Below are positions 33,539 to 45,160 of a stretch of DNA of 64,000 nt, piece after piece. Both the position numbers and the translations under genes were made by a program. Every line of letters begins with the position of its first letter. The first letter of the stretch is position 1. This DNA is from Limnanthes douglasii subsp. nivea (lineage: Eukaryota; Streptophyta; Magnoliopsida; Brassicales; Limnanthaceae). Under the pieces are notes generated by a model. The model searched no databases. It was not told where the DNA came from and saw only the letters and a list, made by a program, of their open reading frames with translations. Location of the stretch: NCBI GenBank assembly GCA_036936605.1, contig JAUPFV010000002.1:251431305-251495304 (forward strand), in the 5' to 3' direction.

Positions 33539-34670
33539 TTGATAATAATAATAATAATAAAAGACCATAGAGTCATCCAATTCTCAAGACATGATGAAAA
33601 AAGTCTTCTATTTATTACTAAATTCTATTTAATTGGTAAATTTGGAGCAAGTTATCCTAAAATTTCAATAATACATAAGTTCTTGGATATTATCGGGTTT
33701 AATGGTAGTTACGATTTAGCCTTGTGGGCCGGTGGACATGTAATTATAGAGTTTAATCATAAAGATGATCTTAGAAATTTGTGGAAATACAACGTCTGCC
33801 TTCCCGAGAATCATACCATGATCTACTCAAATGGTTGTCTTTCTTCAACCCCAAAAAAGAACCTTCAAACAATCCAGTCTGGCTAACCTATCTAACCTTC
33901 TCTAATATATGTTTAACACAGTCACCATTTGTACTATTTTTAAGTGTTTAGGTAACCCTATCATAGTTTGGGTTCCAACAAGAAATGTAGCTAAAATAAA
34001 CTGCTGACAGTTAAAGGATTCTGACACGAAAAAAGATAGCTGACAAAAAATATTATATGATAATTTGCCAGCATATTGTTCAAATTGCTATCACCAAGTA
34101 CATAAGACCTCAAGTTGTAAAAAAACATATCAAGTAAAGAAATATATAACTAATTTCAAAACCAGCAACCTAGAAAATCCATAGACAATCATAGCTATAA
34201 ACATATACCACAAAAAAAATATGGGTGCTCAAGATAAAATCAATAATTACAAATGATTGTAATTCTAAAAGTAAGAATAATGTTCAAAGTGAAACAACTA
34301 ATGCAAGGCAGTGTACGACATAGAATAAACAAAATGTAGATATTAGGTCTATAGTAAAAAAATGATCAAACACCAAGGAAATAATTAACTATCCTCATCA
34401 TATAGAGATTGATAATATATATTTTTCAAAAGATGCAAAAAATAACAAAGAAAATATATTTCTGAAACTACTAATTTTCTTAAGCCTATTGAAGAAGAAA
34501 AAGACTAAAATATTAGAGAGGTTTTATACTCAATAGAAGCTAACCTTGAATTCTCTTCTATTAATGATTGTGGAAAAATAGACAAAGAAACATCAACTCC
34601 AATGCTAAAAACCACAGGAACCTGTCATATCACCCCTGAAGAAGACCAAACAGAAGAAACCATTTAAATT
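33539..34670 (+). pseudogene. LINE ORF1 (DUF4283-type) remnant
   Basis: The first frame encodes GKFGASYPKISIIHKFLDII, GFNGSYDLALWAGGHVIIEF, then LRNLWKYNVCLP. This is the DUF4283-like RNA-binding domain found at the N-terminus of plant L1-type ORF1 proteins. Further on, about 34056-34140 encodes LPAYCSNCYHQVHKTSSCKK, a complete CX2CX4HX4C zinc knuckle. Stops lie between the two. ORF1 protein would coat LINE RNA. Confidence 0.75.
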
Positions 34671-34789
34671 AAGAAGGTTACTAGTAAAAAACAAAAGAAT
34701 ATTAAGCTAAAATCTCTTAAATGACCAATACACACTAAAACATTAAGTTTCAAAATGTCAGTAAGACCCTTCTCAGCCAACTTTAAATG

Positions 34790-35560
34790 ACTATCTCTAT
34801 ATTAAATTGGAATGTCATGGGGATTGAAAATAAATCCAGAATTAGGAGCATTAAGTCTATAAAAGTGGCTGAGAAAAATAGAATTCCTAGCTCTTCAAAA
34901 ACCCTTAATTTTAGTTTATAAATAAGATAAAATTGTTAAGTAAATAGGCTATCATGATAGTTATGCCAACATCAATTATAAGATACGGATTATGTGGTTT
35001 GATGATTATCTTGTGGAGGTAATTTCTAATCAAGAACAATATATTCATTTAAAGGTGAAACATTTCAGTCAGGATAAAGTTTGCATGGTAACCATTGTTT
35101 ATGTTAAGTGTACAAAGGATCACAAACATGTTTATTAGAAATCTTCAAGATACTTTACAGACAACATTATAAGGTGGATAGTTATGGGTGACTTTAATAT
35201 CATCATTAACATCTAGGAACAATTATCTTGTTCAACTTTATGCCTTGGGAGTATTCATGATTTTAGTCACACATTGTTAGATTGTTAACTTGAGAATGTT
35301 GGGTTTTTAGGATCGATACTTGGACAAATAACAAAAAGTATAAAAGGCTTGACAGGGTCCTATACAACCCTGCTTGGCTAGAATAGTTTGAAAATATTAA
35401 AGTCACTTCTTTATAAAGAACAGGGTCGGACCATTATCCCTTGGATATATCAAACACCAATAAGTCTAACCAAACTAAGTCTTTATTTGAGTTTGAGAAT
35501 ATGTAGATAATGCATCCAGATTATCTGAATATGTGTTGAGCTTAATTGGACAGAGAACAT
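34790..35560 (+). pseudogene. LINE ORF2 endonuclease remnant
   Basis: The start reads MTISILNWNVMGIENKSRIR, the typical N-terminus of plant LINE ORF2 (LNWNCRGLG...). Later blocks in changing frames include WIVMGDFNIIIN (AP-endonuclease GDFN motif), SIHDFSHTLLDC, YKRLDRVLYNPAWL and GSDHYPLDIS (SDH motif), so the order matches an AP-type endonuclease. Multiple stops inactivate it. Confidence 0.75.
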
Positions 35561-36330
35561 AGAAGGTTATGGTATTTAAATATTCCGGAGGAAATTAAAA
35601 AGATTAAATTTAAACATTGTAAAATGGAATTTTGAAACTTTTGGGAATGTCTTTTATGCTTTACCTCAAACTGAAGAGGAAGTTATGTGTAGAGAGAGAT
35701 TTTATGAGGATTCAAAATGTTTGGATGATAAAATTCTCATAGTTAAAGCTCAAACTAACCAACTACAACTTCTAGCTAGAGAATAGGCCTTTGGGGAACA
35801 CAAAATTCATAAATTAGCTCAAAATGGTAATAAGAACGCAACTAGTTTTCACAACTATGTAAAAAAGGAGAAGGAGAAATAAAATTAAAAGAATTTTAGT
35901 TGGTAACTCGTGGATTAGTGATCCTACATAGATGGGAAATTTTTTTGTTGACCACTTTAAATTAATGGTTACTTGTCAAACTAATGCTAGAGATCTAAAT
36001 GTTTCTAATATCATCTGCAATCTTATTATAGAGTAAGATAACGTAAAATTACTTGAGTTACCTTCTGAAGAATAAATATATAACGCAATTAAATCATTAA
36101 ACCCTAGAGTGAAGCAAGGGTGGATGACTTTAATGGAAAATTCTATCAAACATGTTGGCCTATAATTTCAAAGGATCAATGTTCAGTTATAAATGTTATC
36201 TTCTTATGTCAAATTTCTCCTAATGGTATTTACGCTACTACAATCTATCTTATTCTAAAGACAGAATCTCCTCAAATTTGGCTTGATTAGAGCCAATAAA
36301 CCTTTGTCCTACATTTAACAAAATTATTTT

Positions 36331-36811
36331 TGGTGAGGATAAAAGTAGCCTGAGGGTAGGCTGGTAATTTCAAGTGGAGTTTTAAGGCGGCGTGAGGGTG
36401 TTTCACGGTGGTGTGTGTGAGTTTAAGGGTGTTTCAAAGTGCTTTTAATGTGGAGAGAGAATTGAGCAGCTTGGCAGCAGTAAATTTTTGTTACCCATAG
36501 TTAATGCTGGTGGTTGGGTATTTATAGTATGTAGTTTGGGCCCTTATGGGCTTTCGGGTCAAGTTTAATGGACCCGGGTCATGTTTAAAGACCCATGAGT
36601 TTTAAGCAGATGGGCAGGTAGCTTAGTCAGATAGTGTTTAGGTTTTTTAGTACTTTAGTCATAGTTCGAACTGCTTTAGACTTGCAGTGTTCGAAGTCAT
36701 CTGCCCGGTTCAAAAGTCCTGTCTGAATTAAGCTCTTGGAGCCTGTCCGGTTTACGGAGAGATTTACTTTGGGATGCCCTTCCGGGGAGCACTCCGAATT
36801 CTGACTCATCA
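36331..36811 (-). repeat. Solo LTR of the Tat family inside the LINE
   Basis: The reverse complement begins TGATGAGTCAGAATTCGG and ends CTCACCA. It carries the family blocks (CCATTAAACTTGACCCGAAAG, shifted TATAAATACCCAACCACC, ACCCTCAGG). The flanks, ATTTT on the left and TTTTT on the right, give a near-perfect 5-bp duplication. It separates the endonuclease part of the LINE from its RT part. No internal retrotransposon sequence is left, so it arose by LTR-LTR recombination. Confidence 0.85.
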
Positions 36812-36825
36812 TTTTTAAAATATTA

Positions 36826-37446
36826 AATGAAAAATTGACCCCTCTTCTTGCTAAGATAATATCTGAGGAACAAGATAACTTTGTCAAGGGAAGACTTATC
36901 CAGGACAACATCTTATTAACTAGATAATTAATATATGATTTAAAGAGGGAAGTTTGGGGTGGGCATACACTTATTAAATTGGATATGTCGAAAGCATTTG
37001 ACATGATATTTTTTCTCTTTTATTCAAAGGACCTTGAAAGCCTTTGGCTTGGATAGTAGGTTCATTAATATAATAATGAAATGCATTACCTTACTTTAAA
37101 TTACTATAATTTTTAATGGCTAGCTTTCTTGATATTTCAAATCTACTCAAGGTACTAGGCAAGGGGACCTTATTTCCCCTAGCCTCTTTATTATAGCTGA
37201 AGAGTATTTTTTTAGGGGTATCAAAATATTTGTTGAAGATAATAGAAATATAATGTACAAAAGTATTTAGTCATACCATGTTCAGTATTTGTTGATGACT
37301 TAGTTATATTTACCAATGGGTCTTCATTAAATGTAAAACAATTAACTACATTTATTGACCATTATCAGAAAAGATCTCGTCAATTAGTTAACAAGGGAAA
37401 ACCAATAATATTTACTCACTCAAAGCTATCTCAAATAAGGTATCTT
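36826..37446 (+). pseudogene. LINE ORF2 reverse transcriptase remnant
   Basis: Blocks read LLAKIISEEQDNFVKGRLIQ, DNILLTR, LIKLDMSKAFDM (catalytic Asp region), RQGD-like remains, then VFVDDLVIFTNGSSL (FADD-type catalytic box) and FIDHYQKRSRQLVNKGK. This is the RT of a plant L1-type LINE, continuing the endonuclease upstream once the solo LTR is removed. It breaks off near 37446, where a Copia element begins. Several frameshifts. Confidence 0.8.
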
Positions 37447-37812
37447 GTTGAAAATACACATCACTGTTTACAACTGTTTTGTTTTATGTGGTTTTGATAT
37501 GGTGTCATAGAAAAGTTCCTAATTCTCTTGATTGTCACAATTCTTACTCTTAAAAATACAACAAATAACCGTAACTGATGATTCTTACATGCCTTAATCA
37601 GATTCGAACAACCAACTCAAAGGGTTCCGGACCGAAGACCAAAACTATCGATCTTTCACATACCTTCTATATTCATCATTCAGATCAAGCATACCATGTT
37701 TTAGTTCCCATCAATGCAAAAAAACAAGATCGGTTTTGTTGACGGCAGTGTCAAAGAACCATCACATAAAAATGAATTTTACCTGTTTGAGTAACTGAAC
37801 CAATCCAACCAC

Positions 37813-38388
37813 ATGATAATTCATTGGCTGACTCATACTTTTAAATCATACATTTCTAAAAGGGTTATCTATACGAAGACAGCGTGCGAAGTATGGGTTG
37901 ACTTGCGCGACCGATTATCTCCAAAGAATTCTGTAGACGTCTTTGTGATACAAAAATCAGTCACCACCTTATCACAAGGCAAAATTACAGTAGCTATATA
38001 TATTACCAAGATCATCACTTTGTGGGGCGAGATCGAGACATATCGTTTCCCTCTGACCAACAATTAACGACAACCACACCTCAAACAAAAAGAGGAAGAT
38101 CGTCTTATATATTTTTTGATAGGTTTGCATGAATCTTACAAGACGGTGAGGTCCAATATATTTATGATATCACCTCTACCTAATTTCTATCAAGCATCCA
38201 AGAAGATAAGCAATGACATTTATTTTAAGTCAATTGAAAACTTCTTCATAACAGCTGTAGTCCTAAGAAAAGAATGAAATTTAAAGCATAAAAATATGCG
38301 ACCACTGTAACAAATCCAAACATACTATAGATAAATATCAAACTCTCAGATTCCATTGTATGTATTGTGATAAAAGGGGTCACACAGT

Positions 38389-38395
<7 letters not shown>
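37813..38395 (+). pseudogene. Copia gag remnant with CCHC zinc knuckle
   Basis: MIIHWLTHTFKSYISKRVIY, TKTACEVWVDLRDRL, YITKIITLWGEIETY and LIYFLIGLHESYKTVRSNI match the Copia Gag (UBN2-type) domain. About 38297-38392 encodes CDHCNKSKHTIDKY and [12 protein letters not shown]. One stop follows the first frame, and the end runs into a (TA)n tract. Confidence 0.8.

Positions 38396-38476
<81 letters not shown>
38391..38476. repeat. (AT)n microsatellite in the Copia element
   Basis: 86 bp of uninterrupted AT units. Frames across it read (IY)n and are not genes. Confidence 0.95.
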
Positions 38477-38478
<2 letters not shown>

Positions 38479-38722
38479 AAAAATGGAAACAATAACAAGT
38501 CGGGATAATTCGGAAAAAACAATCTTCATTTTATGGTGATCAACCTTTGGCGAATTCGACCTAATCTCATGAATTATCAGGCTCCAGCACTGCTAGCATT
38601 ATTCAGGGGTTCCCTGCCAAAAAAATACAAAAATTAGCATAAACAATTAGTGCACTGAATCATAATAATTATGGTAATCTTGATGCATATGTAAATGTTG
38701 TAGGTTTTATTCATCTACTATT

Positions 38723-40000
38723 GTGTCTGTCAATTTTAGTAGTACAAGTCCTTCGATTTTAGATAATGGCGCCACACATCATATTATCTCTCACATATCA
38801 TTTTTAAACCAATCACATGCCTTCCAAATCACTCACACTAGCACAATTATTTTTAATTCAAAATTAACCCTTACAAATGTCTTGTGCGTACCAACCATTA
38901 ATTTAAACTTAATTTCAGCTAGAAAACTCACCAAAGATTAAAAAATCATCATTTTTTAACTATTGCATTTTGCATGACTTTGTTTTTGGAAAGATGATTG
39001 GCTCGGGTAGACCACATGGTGGTTTATACTATATGCATGTAAATAAGTCAATTATATGTCTGATGTCTCAGTCATCCGACTTATGGAAATTATGCCAAGA
39101 CCATCCATCATTGTATTGTTTTAAATTGCTTTCACATTTTCTTCCAAGTATTTACAAAGAGTTAGAAAATAATTGTAGAATTTTCCCACAAGCAAAGCAA
39201 ACATGTTTTCCTTTTCCCAAAAGCTCAATAAATACAAAATTTCATTTCTCATTGTGATGTTTGGGGTCCTAATAGAGTTCTTTCATTAATTGGTTCAAGT
39301 TACTTCATTATAATTGTTAACAGTTTTACTCGATGCATGTGGACCTTTCTTATGCACCATAAATCGGAATCATAATCTTTATTTAACTAAACTCAATTTC
39401 AAAAAAATGTGCAAACAATAAGAGTGGATAATGGTAGTGAATTTCTTCCTCTTCGTACTTTTTTTCAAAACAAAAAAATTGAACTTCAAAACTCGTGTGT
39501 TTATGCCCAATAATAAAACGAAGTTGTCGAACAAAAAAATTGATATATTTTAAATGTTGCTCGTTCTTTCATGTTTCAATCAAATGTACCACTTGAATTT
39601 TGGGGAGGATTGTGTTTTAACAACCGTTTATTTAATAAATTGAATTCTTACTCCTTTAGTATCAAATATATCCCCATTCGAGGTCCATTTACGTTTTTTT
39701 GGGTATCCACATATAAAAAAAATCTTCAAAGTTCTTGAGTGATATACATATTAAGTTTCCATAAGTCGTGATGTCCATTTTAAGTAAAATTTGTTTTCCT
39801 TCGAGTCTGTCTCAACCTTGCCTTTTCCAAACCAATCATCCTCATCATCTTTCAATCAAACACCCAACTATTCATTAGTTCTATTTAACAATATCACATC
39901 ATATAACTTTAAATCTTAGACTTTATCGCTTTTATCTCCATCCATGCCTATAAATCTTACACATTTAACCACTACATTGTCTAAGTCCCCATAATCAACT
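38723..40000 (+). pseudogene. Copia protease and integrase remnant
   Basis: PSILDNGATHHIISHISFLN is the Copia protease box with the catalytic DSG changed to DNG, followed by LTLTNVLCVPTINLNLISARKL, the usual protease end. The 38970-39257 frame holds GRPHGGLYYMHVN and WKLCQDHPS, i.e. the GAG-pre-integrase segment (normally WHxRLGHPS). Integrase core remains follow with many stops. Confidence 0.7.
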
Positions 40001-40369
40001 TTGAATTATCCCCATCACTCCTCACTCCGTCATCATCTTCCGCTCCACCAATACCTTATACTTCATCACCATCCTCAACCACACATCTTTATCCTTCAAT
40101 TCTTAATGATATATCAGTTCATCGTTCCACCCGCCATATTCATCCTCTTGTATAGCACCAAGACTACGACATGTTTATCGGGATTAATCAATCCTATAAC
40201 GCAATCAATTTCTCATCAATCTATAAGGTATCTTCTCTTCTCTTATACTTTTGTTTTATGTTTTTTCTCTAACCACTGTACTTTCTTAGCTTTTTTATCA
40301 GCACAAAGAGAGCCTTCATCTTTTAAAAATGTTAATCGTGATCCACTATGACGCCAAGCCAGATCCACT

Positions 40370-41510
40370 AAAACTCAGACTCAAATACACATATGATGGA
40401 ACTATTGAACGATATAAAACCCGTTTGGTATCAAAAGGTTACATCCATGTTGAATGTATTGACTACTAGAAGACCTTTTCTTCAACTTCTAAACTCACCA
40501 CTCTTCGATGTTTGTTGATTGTTGCAGCTTCCAGAAATTGGTATATTCATCAACTTGATATGCATAATATCTTTATTCATAGAATTATATGATGAGGTAT
40601 ATATTTATCCACATTCTGTTCTCCGGCAGGGCAGAGGAAAAATATGGTATGTCAACCTCGCAAATCTATCTACGATTTAAATAAAACATCCTGAAATTGG
40701 TTCTTTACTTTTTGAGCTACTATCAAAATTATAAGGGACATACAGTCAAAATAGGATTACTCACTTTTTACTAAATCTCAGGGTAACAAGGTCATTGATA
40801 TTCTCATATATGGTTGTGATATCCTATTAACTGGTAATGACTTGTATGAAATCAATTTGTTGAAGAATCATATACTCTAAAAAATTTATATTAAAGATAT
40901 ATGCGAGTTAAAATATTTTCTAGGTATTGAAGTTTCTCAATTTAAAAGATGGATACTTATGTCTCAAAGAAAGTATGAATTATATATTTTGCAAGACACA
41001 TCATTATCATGAATAAAACTCGAAAAAAATCCCAATGGACCAGAATTTGAAATTAATCGATGAAGATGGTAAGCTACTTCCTGATTCCACTAGATATTTG
41101 AAACTGGTTGGCACATTAATATACTTGACAGTTACTAAACCTGATATTATGTATTTAGAGCGTACATTGAGTCAATTTATGGGAGCATCTAGGTAGCCAT
41201 GTTGAGAAGCAATGTTAAGAGTCCTCCATTGCATCAAGAAATCACAAGGTCAGAGTCTTTCTTCCCATCATAAAATAATATGTCACTTAGTGCTTTTTGT
41301 GATTCATATTAGGGTAGAAATCACCAGTTTTTTACGAGCGTACTAAACACATTGAGATTGATTGTCATACTAATTCGAGAAAAGATTCATGTCACAATAA
41401 TTCGTCAAATACTATATTTCTACAAAGATATAATTGATAGACATTTTTGCTAAAGCAATTTCGAAAGATCATTTTGATTTTTTGTGTAGCAAGTTGAGAG
41501 TCCTCATGAT
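40370..41510 (+). pseudogene. Copia reverse transcriptase/RNase H remnant
   Basis: Fragments in several frames: KTFSSTSKLTTLRCLLIVAA, SRNWYIHQLDMHNIFIH, ILLTGNDLYEINLLKNHI (the YVDD box region is changed to YGCD), LKYFLGIEVSQFKRWILMSQ and YLKLVGTLIYLTVTKPDIMY. The last blocks (KDIIDRHFC.., RKDSCHNNS) correspond to the RNase H end. Not functional. Confidence 0.7.
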
Positions 41511-41560
41511 TGTAGTGGCCGAAACAACAAACGAAAGTTGTTGTTTTTTATGTTTACAGA

Positions 41561-42864
41561 TCTACTAAATGCTCACATTTCATGTGCAAGTTTACCATCA
41601 ATTTGTTTTTGTTTATAAATTATGGTACCAATCAGTTTCTTCATTGACGTCAATTTAGTGAAACAATCTGAATTTAATGAATCCTAATATAGAACTCTAG
41701 AAAAACAAAATTAAAACATAATAAAATTAAAGTCGGATCATTTATTTTTTTGTTTTGATCTATATTTTAAAGTTACAAGATATATAGAAGTATATATTAT
41801 CTCATAATTAACACGGTATATTATACTCTTTAACTAACTCAATTTATTATATAAATCTTAAATATGTAAATTGATTGTATTTTTTATCCATTCTTATTAC
41901 CGTCAAACAACAATCGGTATGAATTTTTTATAGATCAAATAGTGTTTTTGTATTCGATTTTGTAAGGCGCAATATTGCCAAAAATATAGAAATTGTTTCG
42001 AAAATCTTTTAATAACAATAAAAAATGTATTTATATATAAGACGGTAAACATTTTACTGTTGCTACGAAAAAAGCAAAATAAAAACAACAAAAAAAAATT
42101 AAAGCAATGGAACAACCTACCAACCTATAAACTTTATTAACCAACAAAGAAATGGACCAAACAAAAACACAAATAAACCAATTAGCTACCCATCTTTATA
42201 TAATATACTTTTAACATATATGGCTGTTGACGTTCTTTGTTTTATTATCTTAGAGAAAGAAAACTAGTCTAGATCGTTGACACACCAGTGAGATACAAAA
42301 TTAAACCCTTAAGCTCTTTACCATATTTTAACAACTACAATTCATTATTTGAAGTCAAAATTTTGGCTGAATTATAAAATAAGTCCCGTTAAAAAAACTA
42401 AAGTATTAAAACAAATACAATTATATTTAATAATTTTAATTTATTTCAACACGATATAAATTTTATACGAAAAAAATTGGAATTAAAGTCAAAATATAAA
42501 CGAACCCATAACATTTACGAACTACACAAACACGAATCGCAACTCCATGCCAAAATTCATATGGATCCGTAAAATTTGGAATTGAGATTAAAAAAAATGA
42601 AATACTTACTATATTTGCTAGTTTTTGAGATTTTATGTGTAGTTTAGATTTTCGTATTTAACCGTGTTTAAATAGATTTGATTTGTTTAAATAGGTTCCA
42701 AATCTGAGAAACAATCAAATTCTATAGATTATGTTTTCGGATAATTCGTATTTCTCGCATCCGTAGAGTATTATGTTTGGATTCAACCAATTATAATTTT
42801 TTGAATTTGAATCGGATTTGCATGTATAATATGCAAATTTGATTTAAACCCCAAAATCGACGAG
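41561..42864. other. AT-rich spacer
   Basis: Poly-A/T-rich, with no convincing ORF, element end or tandem repeat. Confidence 0.5.
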
Positions 42865-43033
42865 TACTACCCAGAGTACAATAGGTGCGCACATGGTAAA
42901 CCTTCCGTCTGACGTGATAGCCTGTAAACCAAGGCCAGAATTCGCCAAAAAAGCGTATGTAGAAGGACTCGAACTCATGATCTTTGGTCACAAGCATGTC
43001 TTACTCAACCAATTCGGCTACCCTTTTAGGACT
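42865..43033 (-). mobile_element. tRNA-derived SINE (copy 1)
   Basis: Flanked by a 13-bp direct repeat, CAAAATCGACGAG (42852-42864 and 43034-43046). On the - strand it starts with AGGGTAGCCGAATTGG (A box) and has GAGTTCGAGTCC (B box). It is clearly related to the copies at 55268 and 61950. Instead of an A-rich tail it ends CTGGGTAGTA. Confidence 0.88.
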
Positions 43034-43046
43034 CAAAATCGACGAG

Positions 43047-44390
43047 CAGTCTATATGAATTGTGGAATTGTTTTTTATAGCTCAATTTGACAACCAAAAT
43101 AACTAAGTTTTTAAATGTATTTGCTTACAAAAACTGAGAATAAAATCTCTTGAAAACAAAAAGCGAATATCTCAAAAGAATACTAGTTCGTCCTTAACCA
43201 ATGAACCCAGTTCAATTTGACGCGTCCACCATTACGCCACACATCAACTCGAGCCTGATTCAACGTACCCTTTTACTAACTTTTACCATCAAAATAAACT
43301 TTATTTTATTTTCAACTCTCTATTTCTACTCAATAAATGGTAACACGTGGGAGGGGACAATGATTTAGAAAACGAGGCTTTAAAATTAAGAAGCACAAAA
43401 AGAGAGATAAGAAAATAAAATAACATAAACACCAAGATTACACCTTAATCCTCAAATTTAGCAGTTGATTTGTATTTGAAATTAATATATGTTTCAATTG
43501 TAATTATATTACGAAAACTATTATAACATAACCTTAATTTATTTATGTCAAAATTTAATATTTTTCTGTTAAATATTTATAATTATGAAACAAAACAATA
43601 TTTTTATAATATAATAATTTTTAAAAATTAGCTAACTGAAAAAAATTTATAGCTCAGAAAAACGTCTAAAATTATAATAATAATAATAATAGGATAAATT
43701 TGGGATTTTCTACAATGGGATCTTTATATATTATATAAACTAAAAAAATATTAGGCAAACTTAAAATTATGAAAGATCGGAGAATCTACCTTTTCAATTT
43801 AAAAGATGTTTTTTTTTCTATACGAAGAATATATAAAAAATGTAGTGTTATTTATATTTAGATCACAAAACAAAATATGTTATATAATAATTAAAAAATT
43901 GTAGGATAAAACACAATAAATATTACAGTTTTTCACTTGACTTATAATTTAAACTGTACAGTTTAAATTATACTATAAAAGCTCTTAAATTTTCGGTTCA
44001 TTTGAATATAAACATTTAGCATATAAAGAAATTTAAAAATTAATTTTTGTATATTGAGATACGTTTTAATTTCATAGCTTTTAATAGAATAATTTAAAGT
44101 ATAGAATCCATTTCGAAACTTAATGAAACTATAAGGGGTATAATATGATTTACTCTTTTATTATATCTAAAGTACAAAAGTAAAATATTATATATAGATT
44201 TGGAAGGCCGCGAGAGTTGCTTTAAATAGGATCCGAATAAAACGGGTCATTCTGGTGTCGTGATTTCTCGGCTACCTCCGTTTTTGTCCTTCTTTTAAAC
44301 AGGCTCTCTTTTTAAACTCTTGTCTTTTTCAGCCAAATTGGCAATCTTCTACCTGACAATACATAGATAGAGAGAGAAAGACAAAAGAAA
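43047..44390. other. AT-rich upstream region of the DUF1336 gene
   Basis: No ORF. About 43165-43250 contains a short tRNA-like stretch on the - strand (GTGGCGTAATGGTGG...ACTGGGTTCATTGG), perhaps an old SINE scrap. TATATATAG at 44189-44197 is a candidate TATA box for the downstream gene, but the transcription start is unknown. Confidence 0.35.
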
Positions 44391-44399
44391 CAGAGAAAG

Positions 44400-45160
44400 A
44401 CAGGAATTCAAGTTCCTGCCTTTGGAACAAGGAGGTTTCCTTGTTCATGCACGGAGCTGTCTTCAGGTCCAATTCTCTTTCAAAAATGTTTCTTTTTTTT
44501 TAATCCCGTTATGATATGACATGCATTCTAAACTTTCTCTGTTTATTTTATTTTTAAAAATATTTTTTTATTCATTAAGATTGAATGTTCGAGTTCTATA
44601 GAAAAAGAATCCTTCTTGGTTTTGTTTCTATTTATTTCTCTAATTTTATTTTATATAAATTTACATTCTTGGATTTTTAAAAGGTCTTGTTAAACATGGC
44701 AACAACCTTCTTTATGTTTTTGGTAATGACTGGTTCTTGATTATATATAAATAATAATTATTGTTCTTTGCAATGTGGTATTTAATGAATAAAAAGATTG
44801 ATAAGAGTTTTGATAAATTTCTTGTGGATGAATGTATGTGTATCTGTATGTTGATTTCAGGTGTTTCTCCAAGAGTAATTGAGTGACAAATCAATGCAAT
44901 AACCTTTTTTGTTGATTATCTGAAACAAGCTACCCAGAGTCCATAACCTCCTTCGAACGATTGCTTTTTTCGCATATAAAGGTATGAATTCGGATTCATA
45001 GAAGCAGTGTATGTTTTGTGTGAAGAAACTTTGTTTGGATGTTATAAATTTACTCTTGACTTTCGAGAATTCCTAACAATTTTATTCTTTTTGGTTTGTT
45101 TGTGCCACCTTTCCTAAACAGACATCGAAAAGCAACGGTTTTGGAAGGTTGTAGATCAAA
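44400..45160 (+). other. Probable 5' leader with two leader introns
   Basis: Splice-like junctions lie between the purine-rich leader near 44400 and the ATG at 45161. One runs from TTCAG|GTCCAATT (donor at about 44468) to TTGATTTCAG (ending 44860). The other runs from ATAAAG|GTATGAATT (donor 44982) to CCTAAACAG (ending 45121). This is inferred from signals only; leader introns are common in plant genes of this type. Confidence 0.45.

Larger units (their letters stand above)
37447..41560 (+). mobile_element. Decayed Ty1/Copia element
   Basis: Order of parts: a Met-tRNA-type primer site (TGGTGTCATAG, 37500-37510), gag (37813-38370), protease (38740-38950), GAG-pre-integrase/integrase (38970-40000), RT (40370-41200) and RNase H (41250-41500). 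Every part has stops. LTRs could not be delimited; only about 50 bp lie between the LINE break and the primer site, so the 5' LTR seems mostly lost. Confidence 0.8.

Noticed and set aside
38246..38479. Open frame reading (IY)n on the - strand
   Set aside because: It is only the (AT)n microsatellite read through.
43165..43250. tRNA-like stretch on the - strand
   Set aside because: Too degenerate to decide between a SINE scrap and chance.
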